A stretch of 5,769 bases of DNA from an uncultured bacterium (GCA_902782905.1 CACZPB010000081.1:1-5769); one strand, 5' to 3'; positions 1-5,382 are shown, counted from the first letter of the stretch. Made by a program: numbers and translations. The notes: generated by a model not told the origin, from the sequence alone.

Positions 1-12
1 TAGTACATGCGA

Positions 13-85
13 TGGGACGTCGCCAAGTGGTAAGGCAGCTGGTTTTGGTCCAGCCATCTCGGAGGTTCGAATCCTTCCGTCCCAG
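13..85 (+). tRNA. tRNA-Gln (anticodon UUG)
   Basis: All four arms fold. The acceptor strand TGGGACG (13-19) pairs perfectly with CGTCCCA (78-84), and the discriminator base is G85. The anticodon stem GCTGG (38-42) pairs with CCAGC (50-54) around the seven-base loop TTTTGGT, which puts anticodon TTG at 45-47 and so decodes CAA, and CAG by wobble. The T-stem GGAGG (61-65) pairs with CCTTC (73-77), with one G-T wobble, around loop TTCGAAT. The D-arm region GCCAAGTGGTAAGGC is typical of bacterial tRNA-Gln. The terminal CCA is not encoded, since GAATAT follows G85, so a CCA-adding enzyme is needed. An intrinsic terminator follows at once. The promoter must lie left of the window. Confidence 0.96.
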
Positions 86-126
86 AATATTAAAAGACCT
101 TTTTGGAGGTCTTTTTTTTTGTAGAC
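79..126 (+). repeat. Direct repeat, copy 1: tRNA 3' end plus terminator
   Basis: This segment runs from the last six bases of the tRNA acceptor stem (GTCCCA), through the terminator, to GTAGAC. A near-identical segment recurs at 227-273 with one base deleted and a few substitutions. This is copy 1, still attached to an intact tRNA. Repeats that begin inside a tRNA 3' end are typical of integration sites and of decayed tandem tRNA genes. Confidence 0.75.
92..119 (+). terminator. Intrinsic terminator of tRNA-Gln
   Basis: AAAAGACCT (92-100) and AGGTCTTTT (107-115) form a perfect 9-bp stem with a six-base loop TTTTGG. The stem runs into a tract of nine T. It starts seven bases after the tRNA discriminator base, so it ends the tRNA transcript. 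The A/T-rich outer stem also lets it act in part on the other strand. Confidence 0.85.
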
Positions 127-142
127 GGAAGGATTCAAATCT
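124..142 (-). repeat. Inverted partial copy of the tRNA-Gln T-arm
   Basis: Read on the minus strand, this 19-base segment matches 63-81 of the tRNA gene (T-arm and start of the 3' acceptor strand) at 17 of 19 positions, with an unbroken run GAATCCTTCCGTC. It begins inside the end of repeat copy 1 (GTAGAC). It is too short to be a tRNA and looks like tRNA-derived debris. Confidence 0.65.
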
Positions 143-180
143 ATATACGTCTCGCCTCACTATCGTTCGGACTCGCCTCC

Positions 181-221
181 CTCTATTCAAAACGTGACAT
201 TTAGTCACCTTTTGAACAGAG
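181..221. repeat. Long imperfect hairpin between the two tRNA-end copies
   Basis: CTCTATTCAAAA (181-192) pairs with TTTTGAACAGAG (210-221) at 11 of 12 positions. After a C-C mismatch, GTGAC (194-198) pairs with GTCAC (204-208) around loop ATTTA. No T-tract follows, so it is not a terminator. It lies just before the orphan tRNA 3' end and may be the end of an inserted element. Its function is unknown. Confidence 0.6.
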
Positions 222-226
222 TTCTT

Positions 227-273
227 GTCCCAGATTTTAAAAGACCTTTTCGGGGGTCTTTTTTTTTGTAGAC
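227..273 (+). repeat. Direct repeat, copy 2: displaced tRNA 3' end plus terminator
   Basis: This is copy 2 of the segment at 79-126. It keeps GTCCCAGA, the AAAAGACC stem, nine T and the closing GTAGAC. No tRNA body precedes it; the upstream bases (GAGTTCTT) do not match the tRNA T-arm. The spacing between copies is 148 bases. It is therefore an orphan 3' end, left either by a lost second tRNA gene or by insertion of a small element at the tRNA end. Confidence 0.75.
239..267 (+). terminator. Second copy of the tRNA terminator
   Basis: AAAAGACC (239-246) pairs with GGTCTTTT (255-262), extended by a T-G wobble inside, and runs into nine T. The structure is kept although loop and inner stem bases differ from copy 1 (TTTTCGGG against TTTTTGGA). 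It should still terminate transcription, but no gene ends directly before it. Confidence 0.6.
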
Positions 274-315
274 TGCCTTTTAACAGGACATTTGGTCGGA
301 AGAAAACAAGTGTGC

Positions 316-401
316 TGTCATGCTGAACTTGTTTCAGCATCTTACAAAAGTGGCGTGTTTACTACATTTGGGTCAGACCCTGAAATAAATTCAGGGTGAC
401 A
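316..401. repeat. Dispersed two-hairpin palindromic repeat
   Basis: The left arm 316-342 (TGTCA..CTGAA..TTCAG..TCT) and the right arm 375-401 are inverted copies of each other, with 21 of 27 positions matching. Each arm also folds on itself: TGCTGAA with TTCAGCA on the left, and ACCCTGAA with TTCAGGGT on the right. Four of the six differences between the arms form compensating pairs (TG..CA against CC..GG), so both small hairpins are kept. The left arm matches, from memory, a very widespread intergenic repeat whose spurious translation reads HAELVSAS. There is no coding content. Confidence 0.75.
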
Positions 402-485
402 TTATGGTCGGGAATTTCTTGTATTTTTTATATTTTAAATGGTTTTATACACTTTTTTGCTATCTATGTTTTCGGGAATTTAAAA

Positions 486-1970
486 TTAGTCATAAATCGG
501 CGGCACTATTGCGTAGTGCATCTTATAGATTCGCTCTTTCCCGACGACACTTTTTACTATAAACGGAAACGGTTTAATTTTCGGCCGATTTTTTAAATAT
601 GGGGCTGAGGCTTTTATGTATCCTTCCATGCGCCTGTAATCTCTTCCGATAACAAGTGAACCTGTTCGTTTCAAATCATTTTCATCTATCCAAGGATTTT
701 TGTGGCCGTAAGTGTCTAAAATCACGGTGTAATCATTGTTATACAAACTTAAAGGTATGGATAGTTCAATAAAACCACCTATATATTTGATAGGTTTCCC
801 CGTTTCTTCTCTGTAAATATTAGTAAGAGTCTCCGTAACTTGTTTTACAGGGAATCTGTTCGCAAAATTTCTTTCTGTTGTAAAAACAATTCCCAGAACG
901 GTTGATGTGATTATCATAGCTGCAAAGACCCAAGATAACATGTATTTTGTAGCTTTATCAGTGAGTTCAATCGGGAAAAAGTAAAATAATAGAATCGATG
1001 TCATGAAAAGTAAATCGTATCCCCACTGAGGTATCATATAAGCACCGTTTATTAAGCTTGGCAAAGTTTGGAATAAAAGAGGAAGAATTCCTGCGCATAT
1101 CAAAAATAATGAATTGTCATCAATATTTTTGTTAATTCTTATTTTTTGTTTTGTAAAAATAAATGTCGTAAAATAGACAAAAATCACTCCTGCTACTGCT
1201 GCAAGTTGGTTTATTAAGAACAAAAAAGGTGCTTGTAAATATTTTATCCACCCGTGATAAAACGTTAAATACCTGTCTTCTGAGAGTGCAAAATATTCAA
1301 AAGAGAAAAAGTCATTTTTATAAAGCCAGATTAGGTGCGGCAAAACGCAAAGGAATGCAATTGCTCCTGAGATATACAAACCTTTATTTTTAAACTGTTT
1401 TCTGCCTTTTGGGGTGATTAAAAGATAGATTAAAAGCGGTAGGAATAGCATTACAGCCTGATATTTCCCGATAAAGGCGAGTCCAAATCCAAGACCCAGA
1501 ATTACCCAATTCTTTAAACTTTCCTCATTTACTGCTTTATAAAAATAATAACTCAGGAATGGCAGGAAGGCTAAAAGCAAGAAATTTGGATTAAATCCAT
1601 CATAAATGCTCATGTAGGTGTAAACAAAGCAAGCTTCCATGAGCATAACCGCAAATATTGCTTTTGTTTCGTCAAAGAATATTTTGCCCAGTTTATACAA
1701 ATATATAAAACCTGTCACAATAAAAGCCTGTCCCAGAAAATATATAGAATAATCCGATTTCCCGAAAAGATTATAAACCCAATATGCTATCCAGCCTGCA
1801 AGCGGCGGGTGCTTATTCGTCCCAAAATCCATAAGCCCGCCCCAATAAATACACTCCATTGCATCTATTGGCATGATTGCTCGTAAAAGCGGTATAATTG
1901 ACCAAATAAGCAAGTGTAAAATCAGAAATATACAAAATATTTTATTAGAATTTATTTTTTTATCACTCAT
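486..1970 (-). CDS. ArnT/PMT-like family 39 membrane glycosyltransferase
   Basis: This 494-residue integral membrane protein has many hydrophobic helices, from about residue 11 to 363, and a soluble C-terminal part of about 130 residues. The N-terminal loop carries the pattern of the bacterial PMT_2/ArnT group: an acidic DxxE motif (D36, E39) followed by YWG and by HPPL at 54-57. Such enzymes use a polyprenyl-phosphate-linked sugar and transfer it to lipid, glycan or protein on the outer side of the membrane. Donor and acceptor cannot be read from the sequence. I chose the ATG at 1970 over an in-frame TTG at 1988 because GGGGA lies five bases upstream of the ATG, and the likely transcription start (about 1988) leaves no leader for the TTG. 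It stands alone, divergent from the small gene at 2130. No terminator is seen after its stop. Confidence 0.85.
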   Translation of the reverse strand: MSDKKINSNKIFCIFLILHLLIWSIIPLLRAIMPIDAMECIYWGGLMDFGTNKHPPLAGWIAYWVYNLFGKSDYSIYFLGQAFIVTGFIYLYKLGKIFFDETKAIFAVMLMEACFVYTYMSIYDGFNPNFLLLAFLPFLSYYFYKAVNEESLKNWVILGLGFGLAFIGKYQAVMLFLPLLIYLLITPKGRKQFKNKGLYISGAIAFLCVLPHLIWLYKNDFFSFEYFALSEDRYLTFYHGWIKYLQAPFLFLINQLAAVAGVIFVYFTTFIFTKQKIRINKNIDDNSLFLICAGILPLLFQTLPSLINGAYMIPQWGYDLLFMTSILLFYFFPIELTDKATKYMLSWVFAAMIITSTVLGIVFTTERNFANRFPVKQVTETLTNIYREETGKPIKYIGGFIELSIPLSLYNNDYTVILDTYGHKNPWIDENDLKRTGSLVIGRDYRRMEGYIKASAPYLKNRPKIKPFPFIVKSVVGKERIYKMHYAIVPPIYD

Positions 1971-1975
1971 AAGTA

Positions 1976-1980
1976 TCCCC
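1976..1980 (-). promoter_or_regulatory. Shine-Dalgarno site deciding the glycosyltransferase start
   Basis: On the minus strand this reads GGGGA, five bases before the ATG at 1970. The alternative TTG at 1988 has no such site upstream. This is the main reason for using the shorter, 494-residue protein. Confidence 0.6.
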
Positions 1981-1994
1981 AAACTCAATACAAG

Positions 1995-2021
1995 GTTATA
2001 TCAAAAGTCGCTTAAAATCAA
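1995..2021 (-). promoter_or_regulatory. Putative promoter of the glycosyltransferase gene
   Basis: On the minus strand TTGATT (2021-2016) is followed after 15 bases by TATAAC (2000-1995), with TGA directly before it, which makes an extended -10 box. Transcription would start near 1988, giving a leader of about 18 bases before the ATG at 1970. The spacer is short, so the extended -10 probably does most of the work. Confidence 0.45.
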
Positions 2022-2090
2022 CATTTGTGGTCATCTTTACATGGATATTAAGATTATGTAAGGAAATCCCGTTTTTCAAAAAATCTGGTC

Positions 2091-2096
2091 TATAAT
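2091..2096 (+). promoter_or_regulatory. Putative -10 box for the HEAT-like protein/rnhA pair
   Basis: A perfect TATAAT lies 33 bases before the ATG at 2130. No good -35 hexamer is found 16-18 bases upstream (the bases there are near CCCGTT), so the promoter may need an activator or be moderate. It is divergent from the glycosyltransferase promoter about 90 bases to the left. Confidence 0.45.
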
Positions 2097-2129
2097 GATA
2101 ATGCAGATGAGAAAATAAAGGAGAAAAAT

Positions 2130-2411
2130 ATGCAATCACTAGAAGAAATGCTTGTAAAACTTGAAACAGCCGATAATTCAACAAAAAATAAAATTGAAAA
2201 TATTATTGTAGACCAAGGTACAGAAGTTGTTCCTGAACTTGTGGACAAGCTTCAAGTTGTAAAAGGCATTAAACGCGGTGTTGTAGCAATGAGTCTAATA
2301 AGAATCGGCGAAGCTTCTGTTTCTTACTTGAAAAAAGCTGCTAGCTGCAACAAAGATTTCGAATGGGTTGCAAAATATTTGATTTCTGAAATCCAAGGTG
2401 TTGCTGCTTAG
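2130..2411 (+). CDS. Small HEAT-repeat-like protein
   Basis: This 93-residue, probably all-helical, cytosolic protein has no signal peptide or membrane segment. Two stretches share the pattern xxGxxxVxxLxxxL: residues 29-41 (G30, V34, L37) and 59-70 (G60, V64, L67). With the helix between them (residues 46-58) this gives the look of one or two HEAT/armadillo-type units, a fold used for protein binding. No catalytic motif is seen. The start is well supported by AAAGGAG at 2117-2123, six bases before the ATG. The gene ends six bases before rnhA and is probably co-transcribed with it. I do not recognise a named family; the HEAT call rests on residue pattern only, and its partner is unknown. Confidence 0.75.
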   Translation: MQSLEEMLVKLETADNSTKNKIENIIVDQGTEVVPELVDKLQVVKGIKRGVVAMSLIRIGEASVSYLKKAASCNKDFEWVAKYLISEIQGVAA

Positions 2412-2417
2412 ATTATT

Positions 2418-2894
2418 ATGGAAAAAGCAAAGGTAACTTTATATACAGATGGCGCATGTAGCGGAAACCCCGGGGCGGGCGGCTACGGCGTCATCTTAGT
2501 ATATGTAGATAAAAACGGAAATAAGCACGAAAAAGAATTCTCTCAAGGATTTGAGAATGTTACTAATAATCAAATGGAGCTTTTGGCAGTGATAATAGGT
2601 CTGGAGGCTCTCAAAAAACCTGCCGATGTTACAGTGATTTCTGACAGCAAATATGTAGTGGACGCATTTAATAATAATTGGATAGACGGTTGGATAAAAA
2701 AAGGATGGAAAACAGCCGGAAAATCTCCCGTTAAAAATGTTGAGCTGTGGAAACGACTGCTCGCGGCAAAAGAATTGCATGATGTCAATTTTGTCTGGGT
2801 AAAAGGTCATGCTGGACACGAGTATAACGAAAGATGCGATAGTTTGGCGGTGAGTGCTTACAAGTCAGAAAATTTTTCACCAAAAGATTTTTAA
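2418..2894 (+). CDS. rnhA: Ribonuclease HI
   Basis: This cytosolic endonuclease cuts the RNA strand of RNA-DNA hybrids, removing replication primers and R-loops with two metal ions. At 158 residues it has the usual length for bacterial RNase HI. All active-site residues known from the E. coli enzyme are in place: D11 in YTDGACSGNPG, E54 in NNQMEL, D76 in SDSKYV, H131 in KGHAGH and D141 in NERCDSLA. The tryptophan-rich basic segment at 88-97 (WIDGWIKKGW) matches the hybrid-binding handle region. No Shine-Dalgarno site lies before the ATG. The preceding gene stops only six bases upstream, so translation probably depends on ribosomes arriving from that gene. No clear terminator follows. Confidence 0.96.
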   Translation: MEKAKVTLYTDGACSGNPGAGGYGVILVYVDKNGNKHEKEFSQGFENVTNNQMELLAVIIGLEALKKPADVTVISDSKYVVDAFNNNWIDGWIKKGWKTAGKSPVKNVELWKRLLAAKELHDVNFVWVKGHAGHEYNERCDSLAVSAYKSENFSPKDF

Positions 2895-2934
2895 TTCAAA
2901 AATTATGCCGATTTTTATTTATTTTTGACTTTTA

Positions 2935-2943
2935 TGCTAAAAT
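2935..2943 (+). promoter_or_regulatory. Putative extended -10 promoter before the ATPase gene
   Basis: TGCTAAAAT fits an extended -10 element (TGn followed by TAAAAT). A -35 match is weak; the region 17 bases upstream is only T-rich. Transcription would start at about 2950, inside the G-rich repeat array, so most of that array would lie in the 5' leader of the ATPase-folD transcript. Confidence 0.35.
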
Positions 2944-3009
2944 GGGTTAAGGGGTTTAAGGTGTAAAGGTGTAAAGGGGTAAATAGAAGGGGTAAATAAA
3001 GGGGTAAAA
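2944..3009 (+). repeat. G-rich tandem array, seven degenerate GGGGTAAA units
   Basis: Seven degenerate units follow each other without gaps, starting at 2944, 2951, 2960, 2968, 2976, 2989 and 3001. The core is GGGGTAAA, often followed by TA and A-rich bases; variants include GGTGTAAA twice and GGGGTTTAA. The unit length varies between 7 and 13 bases. The same motif recurs at 5238-5263 and, on the other strand, at 5645-5687. The final unit supplies the ribosome-binding site of the next gene. Confidence 0.85.
2999..3004 (+). promoter_or_regulatory. Ribosome-binding site formed by the last repeat unit
   Basis: AAGGGG lies seven bases before the TTG at 3012 and is the start of the last unit of the G-rich array. 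It supports TTG as the true start, as no ATG or GTG in this frame lies before the P-loop motif. The preceding units offer up to three further GGGG sites upstream. Confidence 0.6.
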
Positions 3010-3011
3010 TT

Positions 3012-3764
3012 TTGACTACAAAAATTGCAATTACAGGAAAAAGCGGAAGCGGAAAGACTACAATAACAAAGGCTTTTTTAAATATCATACAAAATATGTT
3101 TCCTGAAAAATCTATTTTGCTTTTTGATAATGATTTATCAGGTGAGCTCGGGCATTCTTTCGGATTGGATATAAGAAACACTATTTATGGTATAAGAAGC
3201 GGAAAACACGAATATAAAACAGGAATTCCTCAAGGAATGACAAAACATGAGTACGTTGAATGGGCAATGGAAGATATTATTGTGCCGTTAAATGATAATG
3301 TGGATATTATAGTTTCTTGGTTTGCCGGTGCAAAAGATTGTCGCTGCCCGATTACAGCTCAGATTAATGATGCTTGTCAAAAAATTATTGAAAGATATGA
3401 TTATGTAATTTTTGACTGTGAATTTGACCTAAAATACTTAAACCAGCTGGTAGACACGAATATAGATTTGGCTGTAATTGTAGCTAATCCTACTTTAGAA
3501 TCCGTAAAACTTACAAAAAGGATTGCAGAATTCTCTTCCAAATATGCAGCCGGCGGTCAATTAGGTGTTATTGTGAATAAGGTCAACAATCAAGATTTAG
3601 ATAGTGTTTACAAAACAATGAAGGAAGCAGACTTGGATATTTTAGGCGCTCTGCCTTATGATGAAAAACTGGCAGAAGGCACATCGGATTGGAAATCCGA
3701 TATTGTAGTTGAAGCTCTTAAACAGCTTTATTTCAGACTAAATCTTCCGCAGGAGAATAGCTAA
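3012..3764 (+). CDS. CooC/MinD-family P-loop ATPase with CxC motif
   Basis: This 250-residue cytosolic ATPase starts at TTG. Residues 8-17 (TGKSGSGKTT) form a deviant Walker A motif that keeps the signature lysine K10 and the phosphate-binding K15, as in the MinD/ParA/CooC group. D39 and D41 in FDNDLSG fit the first switch. C110 and C112 (CRCP) form a CxC pair at nearly the same place as the metal-binding cysteines of CooC, and DCEFDLKYLNQL (135-146) resembles the CooC motif DxExxxxHLxR. NKV at 189-191 fits the base-binding loop. CooC proteins use ATP-driven dimerisation to insert nickel into CO dehydrogenase or acetyl-CoA synthase. That this protein does so is inferred. It overlaps folD by one base (TAATG) and encodes the folD ribosome-binding site. 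A different metal or scaffold ATPase role is possible, as the target enzyme is not in the window. Confidence 0.8.
   Translation: MTTKIAITGKSGSGKTTITKAFLNIIQNMFPEKSILLFDNDLSGELGHSFGLDIRNTIYGIRSGKHEYKTGIPQGMTKHEYVEWAMEDIIVPLNDNVDIIVSWFAGAKDCRCPITAQINDACQKIIERYDYVIFDCEFDLKYLNQLVDTNIDLAVIVANPTLESVKLTKRIAEFSSKYAAGGQLGVIVNKVNNQDLDSVYKTMKEADLDILGALPYDEKLAEGTSDWKSDIVVEALKQLYFRLNLPQENS
3751..3755 (+). promoter_or_regulatory. folD ribosome-binding site inside the ATPase gene
   Basis: AGGAG lies eight bases before the folD ATG and within the last codons of the upstream gene (Gln-Glu-Asn-Ser-stop). Together with the TAATG overlap it fixes the start of FolD and indicates coupled translation. Confidence 0.7.
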
Positions 3765-4588
3765 TGATAATTTTAGACGGGAAAAAAACATCTGAGAAAA
3801 TTTTATCAATCGTTAAATCAAGAGTTGCAGAACTTGATATTACGCCTCATCTTGTTGTGATTTTGGTTGGTGATAATGAAGCGAGCAAAATCTATGTAAA
3901 AAATAAGAAGTTAGCGGCAGAAAAAGTAGGTATAAAGTCAACAATAATAGAGTTACCGTCTGATATAAAAGAGCAAGCTCTTTTGGATAGAATAGTTAAA
4001 CTCAATGAAGATGATAATGTTACGGGAATTTTGGTTCAGCTTCCGCTTCCTGAGCATATTGATAAAAACAAGGTTATACAAACAATTTCTCCTAAAAAAG
4101 ATGTTGACGGGTTTACTCCGGAAAATGTCGGTAAACTTGCAATAGGCATAGAGCCATATTTTTATCCTGCAACACCTCAAGGTATAATGATGCTTTTGGA
4201 TGAATACGGTATTGAAGTCGAAGGCAAAGATGCAGTAGTAATCGGGCGTTCCAATATTGTCGGAAAACCTATGGCTCAAATGCTTTTAAGGAGAAATGCT
4301 ACGGTTACGACTTGTCATTCTTATAGCCAAGATTTAGAAGACAAAATAAAAACCGCCGATATCGTTGTATCCGCGGTAGGTAAAAAGATTGTAAGATGTA
4401 AGATGATTAGGAATAATTCTGTTGTTGTTGACGTTGGTATTTTTAAACTGCCTAACGGCAAGTTAACCGGTGACGTAGATTTTGATGTTGTATCTCCGTC
4501 TTGTGGTTTTATATCGCCGGTCCCCGGCGGGGTTGGTCCTATGACTATAGCTTCTTTGATGTTTAATGCATCTAAAGTGTATAGATAG
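3764..4588 (+). CDS. folD: FolD: methylene-THF dehydrogenase/methenyl-THF cyclohydrolase
   Basis: This bifunctional cytosolic enzyme interconverts 5,10-methylene-, 5,10-methenyl- and 10-formyl-tetrahydrofolate, normally with NADP. It feeds purine and formyl-Met synthesis, or the methyl branch of the Wood-Ljungdahl pathway. Motifs are complete: Y44xxxK48 with the catalytic lysine, Q92 in VQLPLP, D115 in KDVDGF, the Rossmann segment VVIGRSNIVGKPMA (158-171) and the signature PGGVGPMT (254-261). At 274 residues it is slightly shorter than the usual 280-290. The ATG shares its A with the stop codon of the ATPase gene, and AGGAG at 3751-3755 lies eight bases upstream within that gene, so the two are translationally coupled. 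Only 16 bases separate its stop from the converging gene on the right, and I see no terminator there. Confidence 0.97.
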   Translation: MIILDGKKTSEKILSIVKSRVAELDITPHLVVILVGDNEASKIYVKNKKLAAEKVGIKSTIIELPSDIKEQALLDRIVKLNEDDNVTGILVQLPLPEHIDKNKVIQTISPKKDVDGFTPENVGKLAIGIEPYFYPATPQGIMMLLDEYGIEVEGKDAVVIGRSNIVGKPMAQMLLRRNATVTTCHSYSQDLEDKIKTADIVVSAVGKKIVRCKMIRNNSVVVDVGIFKLPNGKLTGDVDFDVVSPSCGFISPVPGGVGPMTIASLMFNASKVYR

Positions 4589-4604
4589 GATTTGAATTCT
4601 AGGT

Positions 4605-5042
4605 TTAGCCTCCTTGTAGAAGTCCTGTATCTTGAGCTGCTGTAGAAGTTGCTGTTTTGTCTGCTTCTTTTTCTGCTCTGAGTTCTTCACGAAGTGTATC
4701 GTACATTTGTCTCATTGTATCGTATTCAATATCAAGGTCAGCAAGTTCAAGTGATAATTCTTCATCATATTGAGCAACTTTAGCGTGTGCGTAAGCTGAT
4801 GCTTTTGTATCATTCCATACAGTACCTTTTTCTTTTGTACCACCTGTATATGAAACTTTTACTTCGGCATCTTGTGCTGAATCAAAAGCTTTTTCGAATT
4901 TTCCTTCAAACTTAACTTGTTTTTCAAGTTTTGCACTATTAGCTTCATACATCATATTCCAGTAAATAGACTGTTGAGTATAATAGTTAATGTCTGCATT
5001 GACTCTTAACAAATTTCCTAATTGTGCTGCTGTGTTTGACAT
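4605..5042 (-). CDS. Uncharacterised 145-residue protein with C-terminal coiled coil
   Basis: I do not recognise the family. The 145-residue protein has no signal peptide, membrane segment or cysteine. The N-terminal 50 residues are rich in Tyr, Asn and Gln (TQQSIYWNMMYEAN at 22-35) and likely helical. Residues 60-80 form a Gly/Thr-rich, perhaps beta or loop, segment. Residues 90-127 are strongly acidic and helical with heptad-like Leu/Met/Tyr spacing (EELSLELADLDIEY), a probable coiled coil. A Thr/Ala-rich tail ends in LLQGG. Codon use is less AT-biased than the neighbours, with many GCT, GAA and ACT codons, which would fit an abundant protein. The ATG at 5042 has AAAAGG nine bases upstream and a promoter-like pair of boxes further back. 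It is a single gene converging on folD. An oligomeric structural or secretion-related role is conceivable, but nothing proves it. Confidence 0.85.
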   Translation of the reverse strand: MSNTAAQLGNLLRVNADINYYTQQSIYWNMMYEANSAKLEKQVKFEGKFEKAFDSAQDAEVKVSYTGGTKEKGTVWNDTKASAYAHAKVAQYDEELSLELADLDIEYDTMRQMYDTLREELRAEKEADKTATSTAAQDTGLLQGG

Positions 5043-5062
5043 CTTTCTATACCTTTTGTTTC

Positions 5063-5090
5063 ATCTTACATATATATAAAGTATTTACAA
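5063..5090 (-). promoter_or_regulatory. Putative promoter of the 145-residue protein gene
   Basis: On the minus strand TTGTAA (5090-5085) is followed after 16 bases by TAAGAT (5068-5063), in a very AT-rich stretch. Transcription would start near 5056, leaving a short leader that holds AAAAGG before the ATG at 5042. Overlapping TATATA sequences make the exact -10 uncertain. Confidence 0.45.
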
Positions 5091-5237
5091 AATATCTAAT
5101 TTCACAACTCATTTATTTTGTTACAAAACTTAATAATATTTCTGAAAGTACTATCAAATGGGCTTTAGCAGTGCAAGCATAATTAAGACGGTTTAAGTAT
5201 GTTTAAGAAACACCGCGTTATAACATATCGTCATTTT

Positions 5238-5263
5238 GGGGGTAGGGGTAAATGGGGGTAAAT
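5238..5263 (+). repeat. G-rich array, three GGGGTAAAT units
   Basis: Three adjoining units: GGGGGTA, GGGGTAAAT and GGGGGTAAAT. This is the same motif as at 2944-3009, but no credible gene follows it. Its presence away from a start codon shows the motif is a dispersed repeat rather than a ribosome-binding site only. Confidence 0.75.
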
Positions 5264-5269
5264 GTATAT

Positions 5270-5299
5270 GGCTTGGCGTGAGAGTTACAGGCTTGGCGT
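5270..5299 (+). repeat. Direct repeat GGCTTGGCGT, 20-base spacing
   Basis: GGCTTGGCGT occurs at 5270-5279 and again at 5290-5299, exactly two helical turns apart. The core CTTGGCGT recurs at 5378-5385, just before the 16-bp palindrome. GTGAGA after the first copy is complementary to TCTCAC after the second. It could be a regulator site or part of a larger repeat; its role is unknown. Confidence 0.5.
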
Positions 5300-5308
5300 C
5301 TCACTATT

Positions 5309-5345
5309 CTCCCTCGCCCTATGGGAGAGGGTTGGGGTGAGGGTT
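5309..5345 (+). repeat. GC-rich palindromic repeat, half copy
   Basis: CCCTCGCCC (5311-5319) pairs with GGGAGAGGG (5323-5331), eight of nine positions, around loop TAT. It is followed by the tail GTTGGGGTGAGGG. This matches the right half of the element at 5492-5559; the left half is missing. Its translation gives SLALWERVGVR, a string I recall as a common artefact from dispersed bacterial repeats. Confidence 0.65.
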
Positions 5346-5382
5346 GAATGTATTTTCCTCTGCGTCGTGACTACAAACTTGG

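Noticed and set aside
12..197. 61-codon open frame running through the tRNA, terminator and T-arm fragment
   Set aside because: It overlaps the whole tRNA-Gln gene and its terminator. Its sequence is what tRNA and repeat bases spell by chance, and no ribosome-binding site precedes it.
408..481. Direct repeat TCGGGAATTT at 408-417 and 472-481
   Set aside because: Only ten bases, partly inside AT-rich filler, with no inverted ends or mobile-element features between the copies.
396..596. 66-codon rightward open frame
   Set aside because: It overlaps the 3' end of the glycosyltransferase gene on the other strand, begins in a repeat arm and has no ribosome-binding site or recognisable motif.
1971..1988. 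In-frame TTG start adding six residues to the glycosyltransferase
   Set aside because: No ribosome-binding site lies upstream, and the extended -10 box places the transcript start at about the same base. The ATG at 1970 has GGGGA at a good distance.
2895..2930. AAAAAT/ATTTTT stem followed by T-rich bases as an rnhA terminator
   Set aside because: The stem is six A-T pairs only around a seven-base loop, too weak to count as an intrinsic terminator.
2944..3009. CRISPR-like array
   Set aside because: Units are 7-13 bases, degenerate and directly adjoining, with no unique spacers.
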